64,000 bases of DNA from Psoroptes ovis (taxonomy: Eukaryota > Arthropoda > Arachnida > Sarcoptiformes > Psoroptidae): assembly GCA_002943765.1 (NCBI GenBank), contig PQWQ01000015.1:1178001-1242000 (forward strand), read 5' to 3'. Below, one piece after another: positions 25,721 to 40,900 of the stretch; the stretch's first letter is position 1, and each line of letters begins with the position of its first letter. Under the pieces are notes generated by a model, which saw only the letters and a program-made list of their open reading frames with translations, was not told the DNA's origin and made no database searches. Both the position numbers and the translations under genes were made by a program.

Positions 25721-25744
25721 ACCACCAACACCACCACCACCACC
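25721..25744. repeat. (ACC)n triplet repeat
   Basis: Eight ACC-type units with one ACA interruption, adjacent to a CAT tract. Confidence 0.9.
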
Positions 25745-28063
25745 TCTGAAAAGTTGGAAATAATAAATGAATAATCAAGAATTTATGAAAAACAACAACA
25801 AACAAACAACAAATGACGATAGAAAATTATCAAAAAATGTTTGTGTACATTGAAACATACACATGGTAAACACATAGACAGACAGACATTAATTATAATC
25901 AATTGAAATTGAAAATGATGGAATCATTGAATGAAATTGTGGAAATTCTGAGAGAAACAAAACTGAAAAAACTAATTTTCTTTGAAAAATAAATTAATGA
26001 AATGCAACCAAAATAATCAAACAAACAAACAAACAAACACCAACACCAATACACATCCTCTTTTTGATTAAAATGCATCCATTGTTTTGCCCTATGTTTG
26101 TGCGTTGTTTTTCTCGGTTAATGAATGAATTTTCATTATGACTATATACATCCATCTATCCATGTCTATGTCTATCTATTTGTCTATCGATGAATGAATG
26201 AATGAGAAAATGAATTAACAAAAAAAAAACTAATGACGATAATAATAACAACACTCATTAACTATCAATGTGTTTGTGTTGGTTGCTTGGTTGGTGTGTG
26301 TATTTTGCCCTTTCGATTCTGTCGATTCAGAATTGAATTCACTGAATTCTGATAATGCAAACACCAACACAGACATAGAATATCTGTGGAGAATTCAAAA
26401 CGTTGACATTGTATTGTTCTATTCCACACATTAACAGCAATGAAACGAACCGAATCAACCGAATCAGGCAGCCAAAGCACTCATTATGTTAATTGCAATT
26501 TTCAGCTCTCTCTATTTTCATCATCATCATCATCTCTACAAGGATTAAAACAAAAAAAAATTGTGTGTTTCTCTCATTACTACAACAGCCAAATGAATGA
26601 ATCAATGAATGCATGAATGAAATTTTGTACAAAATTACATTGAACAGCACACACACACGACATGCACAAGAAATATGCACAAATTGATGAGTTTTATTTT
26701 CATTTAATTTCACATACATGTGGATAATTATAATGGAAACAAAAACAAAAAAAAAACGGCTAAAAACAAAACAAGAAAAAAAGGACGAACCAAATCATGG
26801 CTAAAGTCATGCCCTCTTTTCTGTTTTAGTTGTATCATCATCATCATCATCATCATTAATGCAATTTAATTAATTAATTTTTTTATTTAAGCGAAATGAA
26901 TTCAAATTATTACGTAGAGAAAACACTATAAATGCGACTATCACGTGTTAGTTTTAGTTTGTTCATATTTGTCTTGAATTGAAAAAAAAAAATCAACAGG
27001 CAGTGTTTTCATTCAGAAATATTTTTTTTTTCGATGGGATATTCATGTGGTGGTCATTTCATTTCATTTTTTGCATCATCAACACAGTGTGCTACAACTA
27101 CAGTAATGATGTTTATTTGTTGTGTGAGAAACACGAATGATTCAACAAAATAAAGCGGAGAAGAAAATACAAACAAAACAAAACAAACAACGACATGGAC
27201 AAACAAACACAAATACGCACACAGACTCAGTTAGCAAAGTAAATCAACGAATCACAGAGAGGAAAAAAAAGGTCAAGAATTGTTGAAGAATCAATGGAAA
27301 GAAATCAAATTATGAATGAAGATGTTTTCTTTACAATTCTCATATGTTTTCCATGTGTTTTTGTGTATTTCATATGTTTTATTTGTGTTTTCATATGTAC
27401 ATGTTTCTATGGCGTCCAGTGATGTGTTTGGAATGTGTTTGTGTCCATAAATTTCTAATGAAAAAAAAAAAAAAAAATGAAAATCAAGTCAAGTATGCCT
27501 TGTAAACATTGTGAGAATGTGTGTGTCGAGATGTTATGCGTATGATTATAGTAAAATAACATCGACAATAACAACAACAAATCCACAGTCTATCGTACCA
27601 AATATAACTGTACGATTTCGATACCATTTCGAGCTATCATTATTATGATTTATTTTGATTTTTTCCGATATCGGTTTTTGTTTGGTGGCAATCGTTTAAG
27701 CTTAATAAAAATGAAAGCATGTGTATTCAGCATGGAACAAATATACGTACATCGAGTACGAGTGTATGAAAAATTACTATGAAAGAGAAAAAAATGGAAT
27801 GAAATGAAATGAAATCCATTTTTCTCAAGAAATATAAATATACCGAATTTGTACTTGAAAAATATAAAACAAAACATTATTCTACAAACATTATACAATA
27901 TAAATAAATACAAATACATTTTATTTGAAACCAAGAAAATTAATTTGGATTCAGCTCAATTCAATTCGTTTATTTTGATTTTGATTGGAATTCAATTCAA
28001 TTTAATTGATTGAAAATCAATTAATTAATTAAATTGAAGCAATTTTTTTTGTGCCTCGAATTC

Positions 28064-28088
28064 TTTTTTTTTTTTTTTTTTTTTTTTT
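28064..28088. repeat. poly(T) run, 25 nt
   Basis: Uninterrupted T run. On the minus strand it could be a retroposon tail, but no polyadenylation signal precedes it there. Confidence 0.9.
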
Positions 28089-29483
28089 GACAATTCTTGT
28101 CACATATAAACTGGATTAAGTCAAATGAATGAATGAACGAAATGAATGAAACAATAAACAAAAAAACAAAAACGAGAATTTCGAAATAATGAAAAGAACC
28201 CGGAAGATTAATCAAAATGAAATGGAAACAATTAAAACATGTGACAATCAAATTTTTCTCTCATTCATTCATTTTCATTCCTTCATATCAATTTGATCGT
28301 TTTTCTATTCGGTAAAGTTCAAATTTTTTTTTTTAATTTCAATTCCAAGGCAACGAAATAATAATAATAAAAACTAATTAATTATTAGGATGATTGTCTC
28401 TCTCTCTCTTTAGACGATGATGATAATAATGTACATCAACATTATCATCATCATTTATTATACTTGTCTGATCATCAATTTATTTCGATCATCTTCATTA
28501 TTTTCATTATTATTATTATTATTATCCAAACAACAAATTTTAATAAAAATAAACTTTTAGCTTTTATATAATATTTAATTTGGCTGCAATTGATAATAAT
28601 AATAATAATGAAATAAATAATTATTACCATTCATATGTGAACTGTAGTACAAAATTATACAAGTTTTATGATTTTAGCCTCGCTCTGTATGGGTATATAA
28701 ACATGGTCAAATTCAAGATATATTCAAATATATTCGATACAGATATGCACACAAACGAATAATATCTGATTGAATTAATTAGATAAATGCATATATTACG
28801 CAACAACATTCACAAAACAGTACATTTTGCATTTATTATCCTTAAAAAAATACTGAAAATGCTGAAAAAAATAAATAAATAAACAAATAACACAGCAAGA
28901 ACAATGAACAATGCGAATCAAACGAATGGAATCACAAATAGTTAATGGTTAATAATGAGTAATAAAAATAAATACGGGAAAAATTATCATTTGACTTTCA
29001 AGATACATTTTCTCGATCTAAATTGTAAGAATTGTCCATTGCTTTTTCGCTATTTTTTTTTGTTGATTAAAAAGTTGTAATTCGGGCAAATTTGTTTGTC
29101 TGAAATGACCATTATTATTGCTATTATCATCTCTCTCCATCTTCATCTCCATCATCATCATCATCATCATCAACACCGCGTACATTCATTGCATGCAATG
29201 ATAATGCTACGGAAAAGGATGTTGCTGTTATTATAATTATTACTGGATATTATAATGATTATTATTATTATTATTTGCAATCAAATAATTTAGCATCAAA
29301 CAAAACACTGTAAACATACACATGAACACATATGCAATCAACAAATATATAGAAATTAATTCACATTAACAGTGCTTAATTTATATAGTTTTCATTATTA
29401 TTATTATTATTATTGCTTAGTTAGTTAGTTAGTTAGTAAGTTTTTTGATAATTTCCTAAATGAAAATGAAATTTTCATTTCAC

Positions 29484-29503
29484 TCTCTCTCTCTCTCTCT
29501 CTC
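29484..29503. repeat. (CT)n dinucleotide microsatellite
   Basis: About ten CT units. Confidence 0.9.
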
Positions 29504-32500
29504 GCACTCATTCACTCATTTTGTTTAATTTCATTTGATATTTGCAAATATATTCTATATATCCCCACCATACACTAAAACATCAACCAAATAACTGAAG
29601 ACTAAAAGCAATTAGATTTTGTTTTTAGCTAAAGAAAAATGAAGAAAAAATCCACTAAAACACACAGCAGCAGCATCATTGAAATAATGATAATAATAAT
29701 AATAATGAGGCTAAGAAATGAAAATAAAGAAGAAAAATCGCTTGTCTATGCAAAGTAATGTCTGATTCTTGTTTATTATTGTTGCTGTTGTTATTGGAAA
29801 ATGAAGAATGAATTAAGAAAAAAAAATAAGAAAATTAAATGAGAAATAATACAAATAAGAAGAAAATGAAGAAGAAAAGAAGATGGAGAAGGCTCATTAA
29901 TTTATATTAGGTTATGTTATATTATCATTATTTTTTTTTGGCTAATTCATACATTTATTTTTGTTTGGTCAATAATGCTGTTTCAGTGTGGGGAGGGGGG
30001 AAATAGGAAAACATTATCATGCAAAATCAAGGGGAACATTGAGAATATTTTTGCATATTTTTCGATTCTTGTGCTGAGAAACAAACATGTTCGGAATTCA
30101 ATATTATTTGATTGATTCATTCAATCATTTTCTTCAATTTTTGTCGGAGAAAAATTATTTGAATTCTATTGAATTCGAGTTAATCAATTTTTCAATTCTT
30201 AATTAATGAATTGAAATGTTGGCATTGATGGTGGTCATGATTAGTGTCAAATTCAGATAGAAAGAATGGGGAATTTTATTTCAAATTTCGCATTCTTTCG
30301 ACCATTTTATGGACATTTATTCATTGACCAATTGTTATTGATATTTTTATTATTATCATCAGTGCTATTTATAAGCATTATTAAACAAAAATATATGACA
30401 GGCGAAAAAAAAGAGGAGAAAAAATTTGCTTCAATAAATCTAATTAAGATCTAGTTTGCTTTCAAAGTACTGGTTTCATACATTTAAATATTCAGCTATA
30501 TGAAATGTGTAAATGTTTGTGTGTTGTATTGTTTCCATATCATCATCAACATGGACATCACCGAATATATCATGGACATCACACCAATATTATTATGGTG
30601 AACATTTGATGATGAATAAAATGTATGAAATATAATTCAAATATTGATTTGAATATATCAATATATAGCATTATACACTCAATATACATTGATTCGATGA
30701 TATGGAAATTGGTCGAAAAAATATAAATTAATACAAAATGAAAATGAGAAATTACTTTTTCAGATAATAATGATAATTATTACAACAACAGCAACAAAAA
30801 TTATCAATGAAATGTAATTAAATTCAATTATAATAATTTCATTAAATTCTCAAGTAATATAAATGATGCGAATGATTATTATGATGAAACAAGAGAGTGT
30901 ATTTTGCAGAAATAATCGCCTTTCAAATTGTAAAAATATACATTTTTGAAAAATACATTCATTCATATATATCTCAAACGTTAAATCAAATATACATCTG
31001 TCATTTGATCAATATGATTATTATGATGGTTTCATTATTTCTGCGAAAATCATATCAACATCAAATATTGAATTAATGAAATAAATAGAAAGGTAGACTC
31101 ATACTCACTCATACACACACACAGAGACACATAGAATGGAATCAATCAAAGTGCAATGGCCCAAATTTATTCATTCATTCATTCAAATATTTATATTACA
31201 ACAACAATCATTTACGATCGAGACATGAAAACCTTCAAAATTGAAAATTGGATTTCATTTCATTCCTTCTATTTTTTCCTCTTAAAATAGTGACAAGTGA
31301 GTATGTGTGTATTTAGTCAGAATGATGATGATTATGATGGCATTGAACTAGAATATTATTATTCCATACATTTACAATGATGATGATGATGGAATACATG
31401 GAGACACATTCATTCATTTATTCATTCGAATAAATTCATACCAATATACACAGGGATAGTCCACAAACCCGATGTGTGCCTCCAAATAAAAAAACCTAAT
31501 GGATATTCTTGTCTGTCATTTATTTAATTTTGGACCGATTTTCTGGGTCGAAATGAAATATTTCGGCTAAATAATAAAATTCATATATACCAATGATGTC
31601 AATGGTGGTGATGATGATGATGATGATAAGAAATTAAAATGGAAATGAAAAAACGCAAATTATAATTTTTTGCATTCATTTTGTTTTTGGACGATTCCAA
31701 AAATCCAACAAATATAAGTCTATGCAAACACACAGAAAATCCCCTTTTATAATTAGTTAAATCAATTTGGCAGTGCATTCATCATCATCATCAATAGACA
31801 TCAGCATCATCATCGGTGGTGGTGTGTGCAATATGAACGAATCATGCGAATAACAACAACAGAAACAAACAGCAGCAAGCAAACACACACAATCACACAT
31901 CGTGTAATAATAATAATAATCATCATTGGTTTCAATATAAATTCTCTGATTCATTCATTCATTTATTAATTTAAAAATGACGGTGGCAAATGATGATGGT
32001 TATATGGTTATGGTTTTTTTTCTAATATTATCGTTATCGTTTATTATTACGAATTATTATTATTATTATTATCAAGTTTTGCATAGAATACATGCAATAT
32101 ATAGCGAGAAAAAATGGAAGATGTGATTCCACAAAATATTATTATTATTATTATTAACACTCTTTGAATATATTCATTTTCATTTGAATGTGTAAAGATG
32201 TACGAAGCGAATAATATAAAATGAAATAAAACAATTTCTCATATAATAATCGTAATCATAAAAAATTGTGAATCACAAATGATGTGCTACTGCTACAACA
32301 TCATTTACAATTATTTGAATATTCGGAACAAAAATAATAATACGAATAATCAACGGTAATATAATCCATAATGTTTGAATTCTCTAATTTCTAATTTTTT
32401 CTTTCTGCATTTGCATATATTAAAACATCAATATTTAGCTTCAGCATTGCAATGAGAACATTGCAGCCATGGCCCATGCACGATGCACAGCAGCAGCAGC

Positions 32501-33250
32501 ATCAGGAACATCAGAACAAGAGCAGCGACCGAATTCACTAATCATTGGAAATATGATCAATAATCATTTGCCAAAATTTTCGAAAAAAAACCTGGCAAAA
32601 GTAAATGAAGACCAACCAAAAAAAAAGTAAAACTTTTCTTTGTTTGTTGGCCTGTAGTAAGTGGCCGTAAGAAATTTCCAATCAATTATTATTATTATGA
32701 TGATTATAATGATTACACTAAACACACACACAGCTGACGATGATGATTAAGATGCATTAATTTGCAGTTTGTTTCAAATTCTTGAACAATTCTTATTGAT
32801 TTGAACACAGTGGAATCGAAAGATAAAACAATTTTTTCATTATTAAATTATACGAAAAAAAAAAATTTTCAAAAATTGATAATTGAATGATTGAAGAATT
32901 TTCGATAAATTTTTGAAATTAAATTGATTTTAATTTAGATTTTTTTTCTACCAAACGAAATAAAAATGATGATAATTGAACTGTCAAACAGAGTAGTAAA
33001 TATTTAGTGTGATTCGATCGGGATCTTCACAAAGCGAAATTTAGAATTTCAAAATTTTAAAATTCTTTAAAATTCCAAAATTTTCAAATTCTGAAATTCT
33101 TTAATTTTAATTTCAAAATTCTAAATGAAGAGCATCAAAATTTTTGATTGTGCAAAATGAAGAAATTCTTTCAAAAGTCTAAATTAGTCTAAAAATTTTT
33201 TAATTTTAATCGAAAACAGAAGTAAAAAAAAAAATGAAAATAAGAATGAC

Positions 33251-33276
33251 CATCATCATCATCATCATCATCATCA
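33251..33276. repeat. (ATC)n triplet repeat
   Basis: Eight CAT/ATC units, one of several such runs (also near 46391-46409 and 56995-57020). Confidence 0.9.
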
Positions 33277-34871
33277 CTATGAATCCATGACAACCATGAA
33301 ATTATGTTGAAATAATAACACACACTGAAATAAATAAATAGACACAAATAAATGAATGAATGAATCAAGTATGAACTACTTTTGTTCAATACTAATTTGA
33401 GATTCATTTATTGCAAGAATTGTTGGCGTTGTTGCAATTTCAATCGCAGAAGAAGAAGAAGTAGAAAATCTTCACATCTTCTCTCGACGACTGTCACACA
33501 CATATATACGCACACATTATACATTTATATAATTTCGATCTGAAATAATTTCTTCAGTCAACAAATCAAATTACATTAATTTTTTCAAAAAGTGAAGAGA
33601 GAGAGAGAGATGAGTGAAATTTTTTAATTTTCAAAGTAAGAAAAAAGTGAAATTTATTTGAAATTTTTTTTTTCAAAGCAAAATGGGTGCTTGTGCTTGG
33701 GTGCATGTTTAGCTATGGCAAAGTTGTGTGTCGAATAATTGTTGTCGTCATTCAAGCAATCGACTATCGACCAACCGACCGACCACACATTTGCTGGAGA
33801 ATCAAGAGTAGAAAAAACACATCCATTTGAGTTTCTGATGAAATAATAATAATAATAATGAAAATGAAAATGGAAAAAAAAGTTTCAAATTAAATTCCAA
33901 ATTAATGGGACAACAAGAGATTTGAAAATTTTCATTTTTCAAGAGAAAAATTAAATGAAAATTTTAAACAATTATAAAATGGTAGTGTGAGTGAGCGAGA
34001 TACAGAGAATATAAGGGAGATAGGAAAAAATTTCAATTCATTTTTGATAAATTACTCGAAATGAATTACCGAGGTAACAAATGAAAACAATCGAAGAGAT
34101 TGAATGAATCCTAAATCTGTGTGTAAAGCATCATGTGAGAATTAATTAGTTACAGGCAAGCAAAGGAACAATTATAACGGCAAATACAAGTTGCACGTTT
34201 CTATTGAATCTATGCATTTTCAATTAAAAAAAATTGTTAAAACGGAAATTTCGGATAATTAATTGAATTGAATTCATTTATTTCATTTGATTCATTCTCT
34301 CTTTTGTCAATTGCTATAGTCGAATAGCAAACAAAAATAAATTTAAACAGTGATATCATTGATTGAAAATTTTTTAATTGGCATCAATTAAACGTTTTTG
34401 AATCCGAACGTGTGTGTTTTAGTAATGTAAATGGTTGCATGCCCTCAATGCATGCACATTCACTACTGGCATCACCCTAACAACATTCAATCATTGAACA
34501 ATCGTCATTTCAATTAAACAAATTTTTTTCTATTTTTTTGAATACGAAATTTCATGTGAAATGTCACTTAACATTGATTAGCATTGATCAACGACAACAA
34601 CAACACATTCAATCGAAGATTTTCATTTAATTGATTGAATTAAAAATATTATAAATGAACAAATGAATGAATTCAAATGTCAAACTCATTGTGTTGTTGT
34701 TTAATTGAACAACAACAGCAACAACAAAAATTGTAAACGGGAAAAAATAGATTGATTTTCTTATTTCGCTCAGAAAACAACAACAAAAAAATGTCAAATC
34801 AATTGATTGAATACAATTTTTGTAATTAAAAATATGGTAAAACACAAAGAGAAAGAAAATTTTCTACTTAC

Positions 34872-34990
34872 CAAGTGTATTATTTATCAAATTGATGACT
34901 TGGAATCCGTTATTCGTTGTTGCTGCTAATTAAAATTTCGCTTGTTGGTTGTTGATGATTTTTTTTCACTGGCTTAAATCAATCAAATTT
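34872..34990 (-). other. candidate 119-nt untranslated exon
   Basis: On the minus strand a pyrimidine-rich acceptor (CATTTTAATTTTAG) at 34991-34992 and a strong donor (CACTTG|GTAAGTAG) at 34871-34870 bracket 119 nt. All three frames have stops, so it would be non-coding. Strand and size fit an internal 5' untranslated exon of zfh2 or of a long non-coding RNA. This is a splice-signal prediction only. Confidence 0.35.
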
Positions 34991-37900
34991 CTAAAATTAA
35001 AATGGCAAAAAACGAAAACGAAAATTAACAAATTAGTTCAATGATAAAATTCGAAAAAAATGTTTGTAATTAAAATTGTAATATTCATTTTAATTTAGTT
35101 CAAATTTGTTCAGGAAAAAATTAGAAAATTCGATTCATCAAAACACATGTAAAATCTAATTGGTGAAACATGCGCAAAGTTCCCCTGAATTGTAATTCGG
35201 AAAGCAACAGAAATCATTGAAAACATTTAGAAAGCCATTTTTTTCAGGAAAAAAAAATACAAAACAAACGACCACACCTAAAATCAATTAATTAATTAAT
35301 TTTAATTAGATTAATTGATTATACAATTAATTATTATAATTATCGATTGATCAATTTGGCTAAGATTAATTCTTTCATGTAATAAATGCAAAGAAACAAA
35401 AAGCAAACATTACATTAAATTAAAAATAAACAAAAAAGATTTCTCTTTGTCATCGATAAAATTTGCATGATTTGTGCTAATTAAGTCTGTATATTTTTCC
35501 ACGAATTTTACTCAAAAATATATGCAAAATTATATCAATAAAGAATAAGGAAAATCATTATCATTTCCTCATTTATTAAAAATTACAAAATGATGAATAA
35601 ATAAATGAATTTATGAATGAATATATCCGAAAATGAAGGAATAAATAATGAAATTTGACATTTAGCAATTAATATTTGTAATAGTTTTTAGTTTTTGATG
35701 ATAATAATAATAATAATATTCATTGAAATTATTATTATCAAAGAAACTCTGAACAAACCAAACCAATCCGAACCAATCAACAACAACCACAAATTTTCCA
35801 AACAAGGGGGATTCAAACAAAAGTGAATTTTTACGCGAAGTTTTTCCAGTTCTTTAGCCAATTTCTATGAGAATCAGATGATTTCAAAGGAAACCACCAT
35901 GCCACTACCAATCAGAAATCAACGGAAAAAAAAACTTTTTTGATTATTGATCTTTGAACGAAACGATTCATTAATTTTTGTCAGAAAAATACACAGAGCC
36001 ACACACACACACACTAACAACCTGGATACCAGAGAAATAATAATAATCATAAAAAATGAATGAATTAGTGCAAAGGAAAATAATATTAATCGATAATATT
36101 AATAATATTACTTTTAATGAAAATGATCAAAACTAATTATAATTATTATGCACATTATTATTATTTTTGCTTATTGGTTTTCGGTCGTTTCATAATTGTC
36201 GAATTTTTGATCAATCAAACAAAAATGAAATAAATTTCTTTCATTGAAAACATGCAGAAAAATTGTCGAAAATAATTTGAAAATACGACGCCTTTCATTT
36301 AGGTAATGGATATTTGTGTGTATTCGGATATTCAAATTTTTATTGTTGTTTATTTTGTTTGATTACCGATGAAAATTTTTTCAGTTAAAATGAAATATAA
36401 ATGTATTTTTCCTTCTTTTGATTTAATTTATTCAATCATTGATTTGATTTACCATTGTCCATTGATTTCATTTTACGGGAAAAATGAAATGTTCTATCAT
36501 CTAATCAGAAATAAACACTTTTTAGAATGGACCACCACCATTCATCACGTCAAAATTGATTTAAATGAATGAATAACATTAACATGAATGATGATGAATG
36601 TTGATAGTGTATTATAATAATAATAAACATTATCATCAACAGAAAGAAAAAAGAAAATGAAAAGCCGAAACACTATTACACACACACTAAGATTGAATAC
36701 AAATATACACAAATACGAATAATAAAAATTGTGAATTTTTGATGGCAAATCTTTGATTGTAAGTTATGTAAATAATAATATCGATAATAGTATTTACAAA
36801 ATAGATGTAAATCGGCATTTTAATTATTTAAATTAATATTCAAATTTTTCTTTCCCATTTCATCATTCAATCATTTAAAAATATTCAATTTAATTTATTT
36901 TAATGATTAAGTTTTTTTTTCTTCTTTACATCCATTCATTTATTTGTATTAAATGTAAATTTTTCTTACCATTTACCAAAAGTGTGAATGGCCAGCAGTC
37001 AAACATGTGCACATAGAAAAATGGTCAAAAGATCATTTTTTTTCTATTTTCTTTTGATTGAATAAAAAATGCCGGCAATTCAAAACAATAAACGTAGGAA
37101 AATTTATGATCCATCATACATTGATGCTTGTTGTTGTAAATCAATTGCTGATAAAACATGTAAACATTCAATGATGAAAAAATAGAAAAAATTTAACAAC
37201 ATTCACCTCATTAAAATCATTCAAATAAAAAGAAAAATTAGCGAAAATAAAAACAAAAAACATTGGCCAGGTGGTCGCCATTCGTTAAATTATATAATGA
37301 ATTATTGTTATTATTATTATTTTGCATAACAGATCCGAAGCGATTTTGTGAATCAATCAATGAGTGTTTTGATATTTAAAAATAAAACATTATTATTTAA
37401 GACAAACAAAACGAATTAATGCTTTGTTTGCTTTTCTTGTTTCTTGTATTATCATATTTATTATTTTCTTAATTAGAAAATAAAAAATTTGTTTTAGTAA
37501 AAACAAAAACAATGAAGAAAAATAAATCCATTATGATTCAAAAGAAATCAAAATGGATTTTTTTTTTCTATTTTCATTTTGCCATTCTCATTTCCAGTTT
37601 GATTCATTATTTCATACAGAAAACAACTAGAATCAAAATAATAATAATAATAATAATATGATTAAATAACATTAACAAATAATTTACTCAATGATTTGTT
37701 TTTCTTCAATCATTATTAATTAATTAATCAAAAAAAAAAAAAAAAAAAATAAGAATTTACTTTTAATGAAATCTACTAATGAAATGGATTTCTTGCTATT
37801 TTTAATCAATTTTCAATTATTGATTCAACGCTATTCAATTCCATCTTCACCATATTCGACCGAATTCAATGACCTGAATAATTTTGTGTAAAAGTTAAGC

Positions 37901-40900
37901 GCAAAAATAAATAAATAAAACAAATGAAATTGGAATGAAAAAACCGTTTGTTTGTTCTCGATTCAGTTTGAATTCAGCTACGATTCAGGTTATTTGCCCA
38001 TCAATTGACGGAAAAAACAGAAATTTTACCCTTTTTTTTACCTCTCAGTGTTGTTCATTTGACACAATTTATTTTAATTTTTCAATTTTTTTTTCAAAAT
38101 GAAAATTTAATTTTGATAAAATTTATTTGAAAAAATAAAATAAAATAAACACGTGCAGCATTTTACAAAAAAAACATTTAGAGCAAAAATAATGAATTTC
38201 AATCGATTTTAAATGAAACAAACGAATTGAAAATAACATCCGATGAAAATCAATTTTTTTGAATTGAAATTTCAATATTTTTTTGAGTGTAAATTAAATT
38301 GCAAACAAACGGTTGTTGTGTTTGTCATTTGCAAATGGTTTTTGAAAAAAAAATTTGAAAAATTTTAAACGAAAATTTTTTTGTTTGTTCCCCTTAAAAC
38401 AAATGGTAAAGTCAAATGTGAATAAAAGAGCAGAAGAGAAAATCGTTTTAATTTTAAAAATTTCAAAATTTAAAATTTTTTTGGGTCAAATCTTTGGTAT
38501 CGTTCAATTTTAGATTTTCGATTTGAAGCACTAATCGGCGATGAAACCAAACGAAACATTGGGATGTTATTTTTGAGGGGTGAATTTCGAAAAATTTCAG
38601 AAAAAAAAATTTCAGAAGTGAAAATTGTGTGAAATTTTCTATTCAAATACATGAAACACAACATAATACAGTATCGAATATCCCCATTAATTTTCATCCA
38701 TAAACAAAACTTTTTCATTAAAAAGTATTCATCAAATCATAAAATGAAGTAAAATAAACAAGAGTTTATGCAGAGAGGGGGTTGGATGATGGAAATTTTT
38801 TCGGGTTTAATCAAAATCAGTCAGAAAATGGAAAATAAAATAACCGAAATAATGAAACAAAACAGCATGTACAACAGCAATATTATTCACATTCATTAAC
38901 TGAAAGATTGTTGTTACGGATATCTAAAAAAAATTTTAGGGTATTTTCGAGCATTCAATATTTATTCAATTTGTTGTATTCTCGTTCCATAAAAAAATAT
39001 GTAAAAATGAAGCTTCGGTTAAATATATATTTTGTGTAATCGTTTCTCAAATTGATCATCAATTTTCTCATTGAAATGATGGAAACATGTTGTCCAGCAC
39101 AAAATGATGGAAAAAATGAAACAAGCTAATCCATCGATCAATGTGGTTAAAGTGTTTTTTTTTTCGGCTGAAACATAATTAATATAATCAGTTATGGAAA
39201 AATGTAAAAAAAATGAAATTGAAAAATACTAAATTAATTATCTTTTACACCATCATCAACAACAACAACAAATTTCATCCATAGAAAATTGTGACCATCA
39301 TCGATTGATGGCTTTGGCCAATACTTTATGCGCTCATTTTGGTTAAATTAATTTGATCACCATGATCAAACTTTCCAAGGCATCTGTATGCATTTGCAGT
39401 ACACACACATTCGTGTGTTTGCTGTTGTTTTTTGTTTTTTTGTTTTTGGACCGAGATATTTATTCATTTGTGCATATTGCACTAATACAAACAAGCGATA
39501 ACATACAAACACTCATAGTACACACTAACGAATGATCAAAGCAGCTGGATCTTTATTTTTTATTCAATTTTTTCTGGCCCAAATTATACTTCTCAAATCA
39601 ATCAATTCATTACGAAAGTTAAACATTTTTTTTTTCATTTTGTTGTTGTTTACCATCCATTTACTATGCTAACATTGCTTAATCATGGAAAAAAATCAAT
39701 TTTCCAAAATAAAAAGTAAAAAAAAAATTAATCAATACGAATTAATGGGAAGAAACTTTTACTTTTTAAAATTAAAATTATCGTTATTTTAATGAATTTT
39801 TCTCGGTAATAATTTTGGTCATCAACAACAGCAATCACGAATTTTTTCGAGGTTTTCAGAGGTTTTAATTTTCATTTTTTTTTCAATCACTATCAATATT
39901 TAAAATTAATAAACTATGAAATCAATACAAACACATCGATGTATTGTCCATCGATATACGATTATTAATGATGATAATGGAATAAAGATGTGTTAGTAAG
40001 TGTTAGTGTAAGTGTGAGTGCGTTTGTGTGTGGTATGTATGGGTTTTTTCATGCCTCATTAGAAATCCATAATAATAATAATAATAAATATCTTGTTCTC
40101 ACCAACACCACCAAATAAACAGTTCAACATAAGAAAATAAAAACCACCAAAATGAAAAATGTATGCGCTTATGGCCACAGTGTTTGTATGTGTGTGAATG
40201 ACTCGTGTTTTCATTTCGAGTGAATATAAGAGCAAAAACCTAAATGAAACGTGCTCCAATTCATTGGATCGAAATGAAAAAATGAAAATGATGTTTATCA
40301 CAATTTATAATAAGAAGTTATGTGTATACGAATAAACAATGTGGACAGAACAAGAAAAAATTGGCTTTTATTGAATTGGCTTTTATTGCCAATTTTAGCC
40401 GAGAAAATGAATGAATTGATGATGATGACGATGGTCAATGTCGGTAGACCATTTGTCGTATTTCGGTGTATGTGTTTGTGGATATATATTTGTGTGAATA
40501 AATAAATAAATGTGTATTAAAAGTGTTTGAATTATGACATTGTTTTTTGATTATTATTGTTTTTAGTGGTATTTTTAGTACATATTATACATTCGTGTGC
40601 TTGTTAAGCGATATGTTTGTGGTTTATTTTCATCGGTCATTGTTATTATTCGTTATTCAATATCATATTCTTGAATGTTTTCACACACACAAATGATTTT
40701 AGAAGTGCAATTTAACCGAATGAAACGAATAGGGAAATTTACAACAAGATTCAATAGTAATAATAATACTATTGATAATAATGATAACATCAACAACAAC
40801 CAAACAAAATTGAATCAAGTAATCAAAGTGAATTTATTTATTTCGATTATATGGACAAAGGTACATAGACAGCAAAAACAACAACAATATCAATACCATT

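Larger units (their letters stand above)
20520..34871. other. AT-rich non-coding stretch, no conserved gene seen
   Basis: Fourteen kilobases contain only short low-complexity frames. Landmarks are CAG tracts near 20930-20956, 22063-22083 and 29664; (TC)n at 23675-23708; (AAT)n near 24649; (ACC)n at 25721-25744; T25 at 28064-28088; (CT)n at 29484-29503; a GC-richer CAG-containing patch at 32441-32541; and (ATC)n at 33251-33276. If the upstream minus-strand exon candidates belong to zfh2, this is 5' intron. Confidence 0.55.

Noticed and set aside
26265..26480. 71-codon minus-strand frame with mixed composition (context LPDSVDSVRFIAVNVWNR)
   Set aside because: Begins at GTG without an ATG, ends in a Thr/Pro/Gln repeat, and lacks splice signals or a recognisable motif.
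26927..26947. TATAAA with nearby CACGTG, possible promoter
   Set aside because: Spacing to any initiator is wrong and no transcript structure follows.
38470..38718. 82-codon minus-strand frame starting at ATG
   Set aside because: No motif or neighbouring gene signals; length is within what chance gives in 64 kb on six frames.
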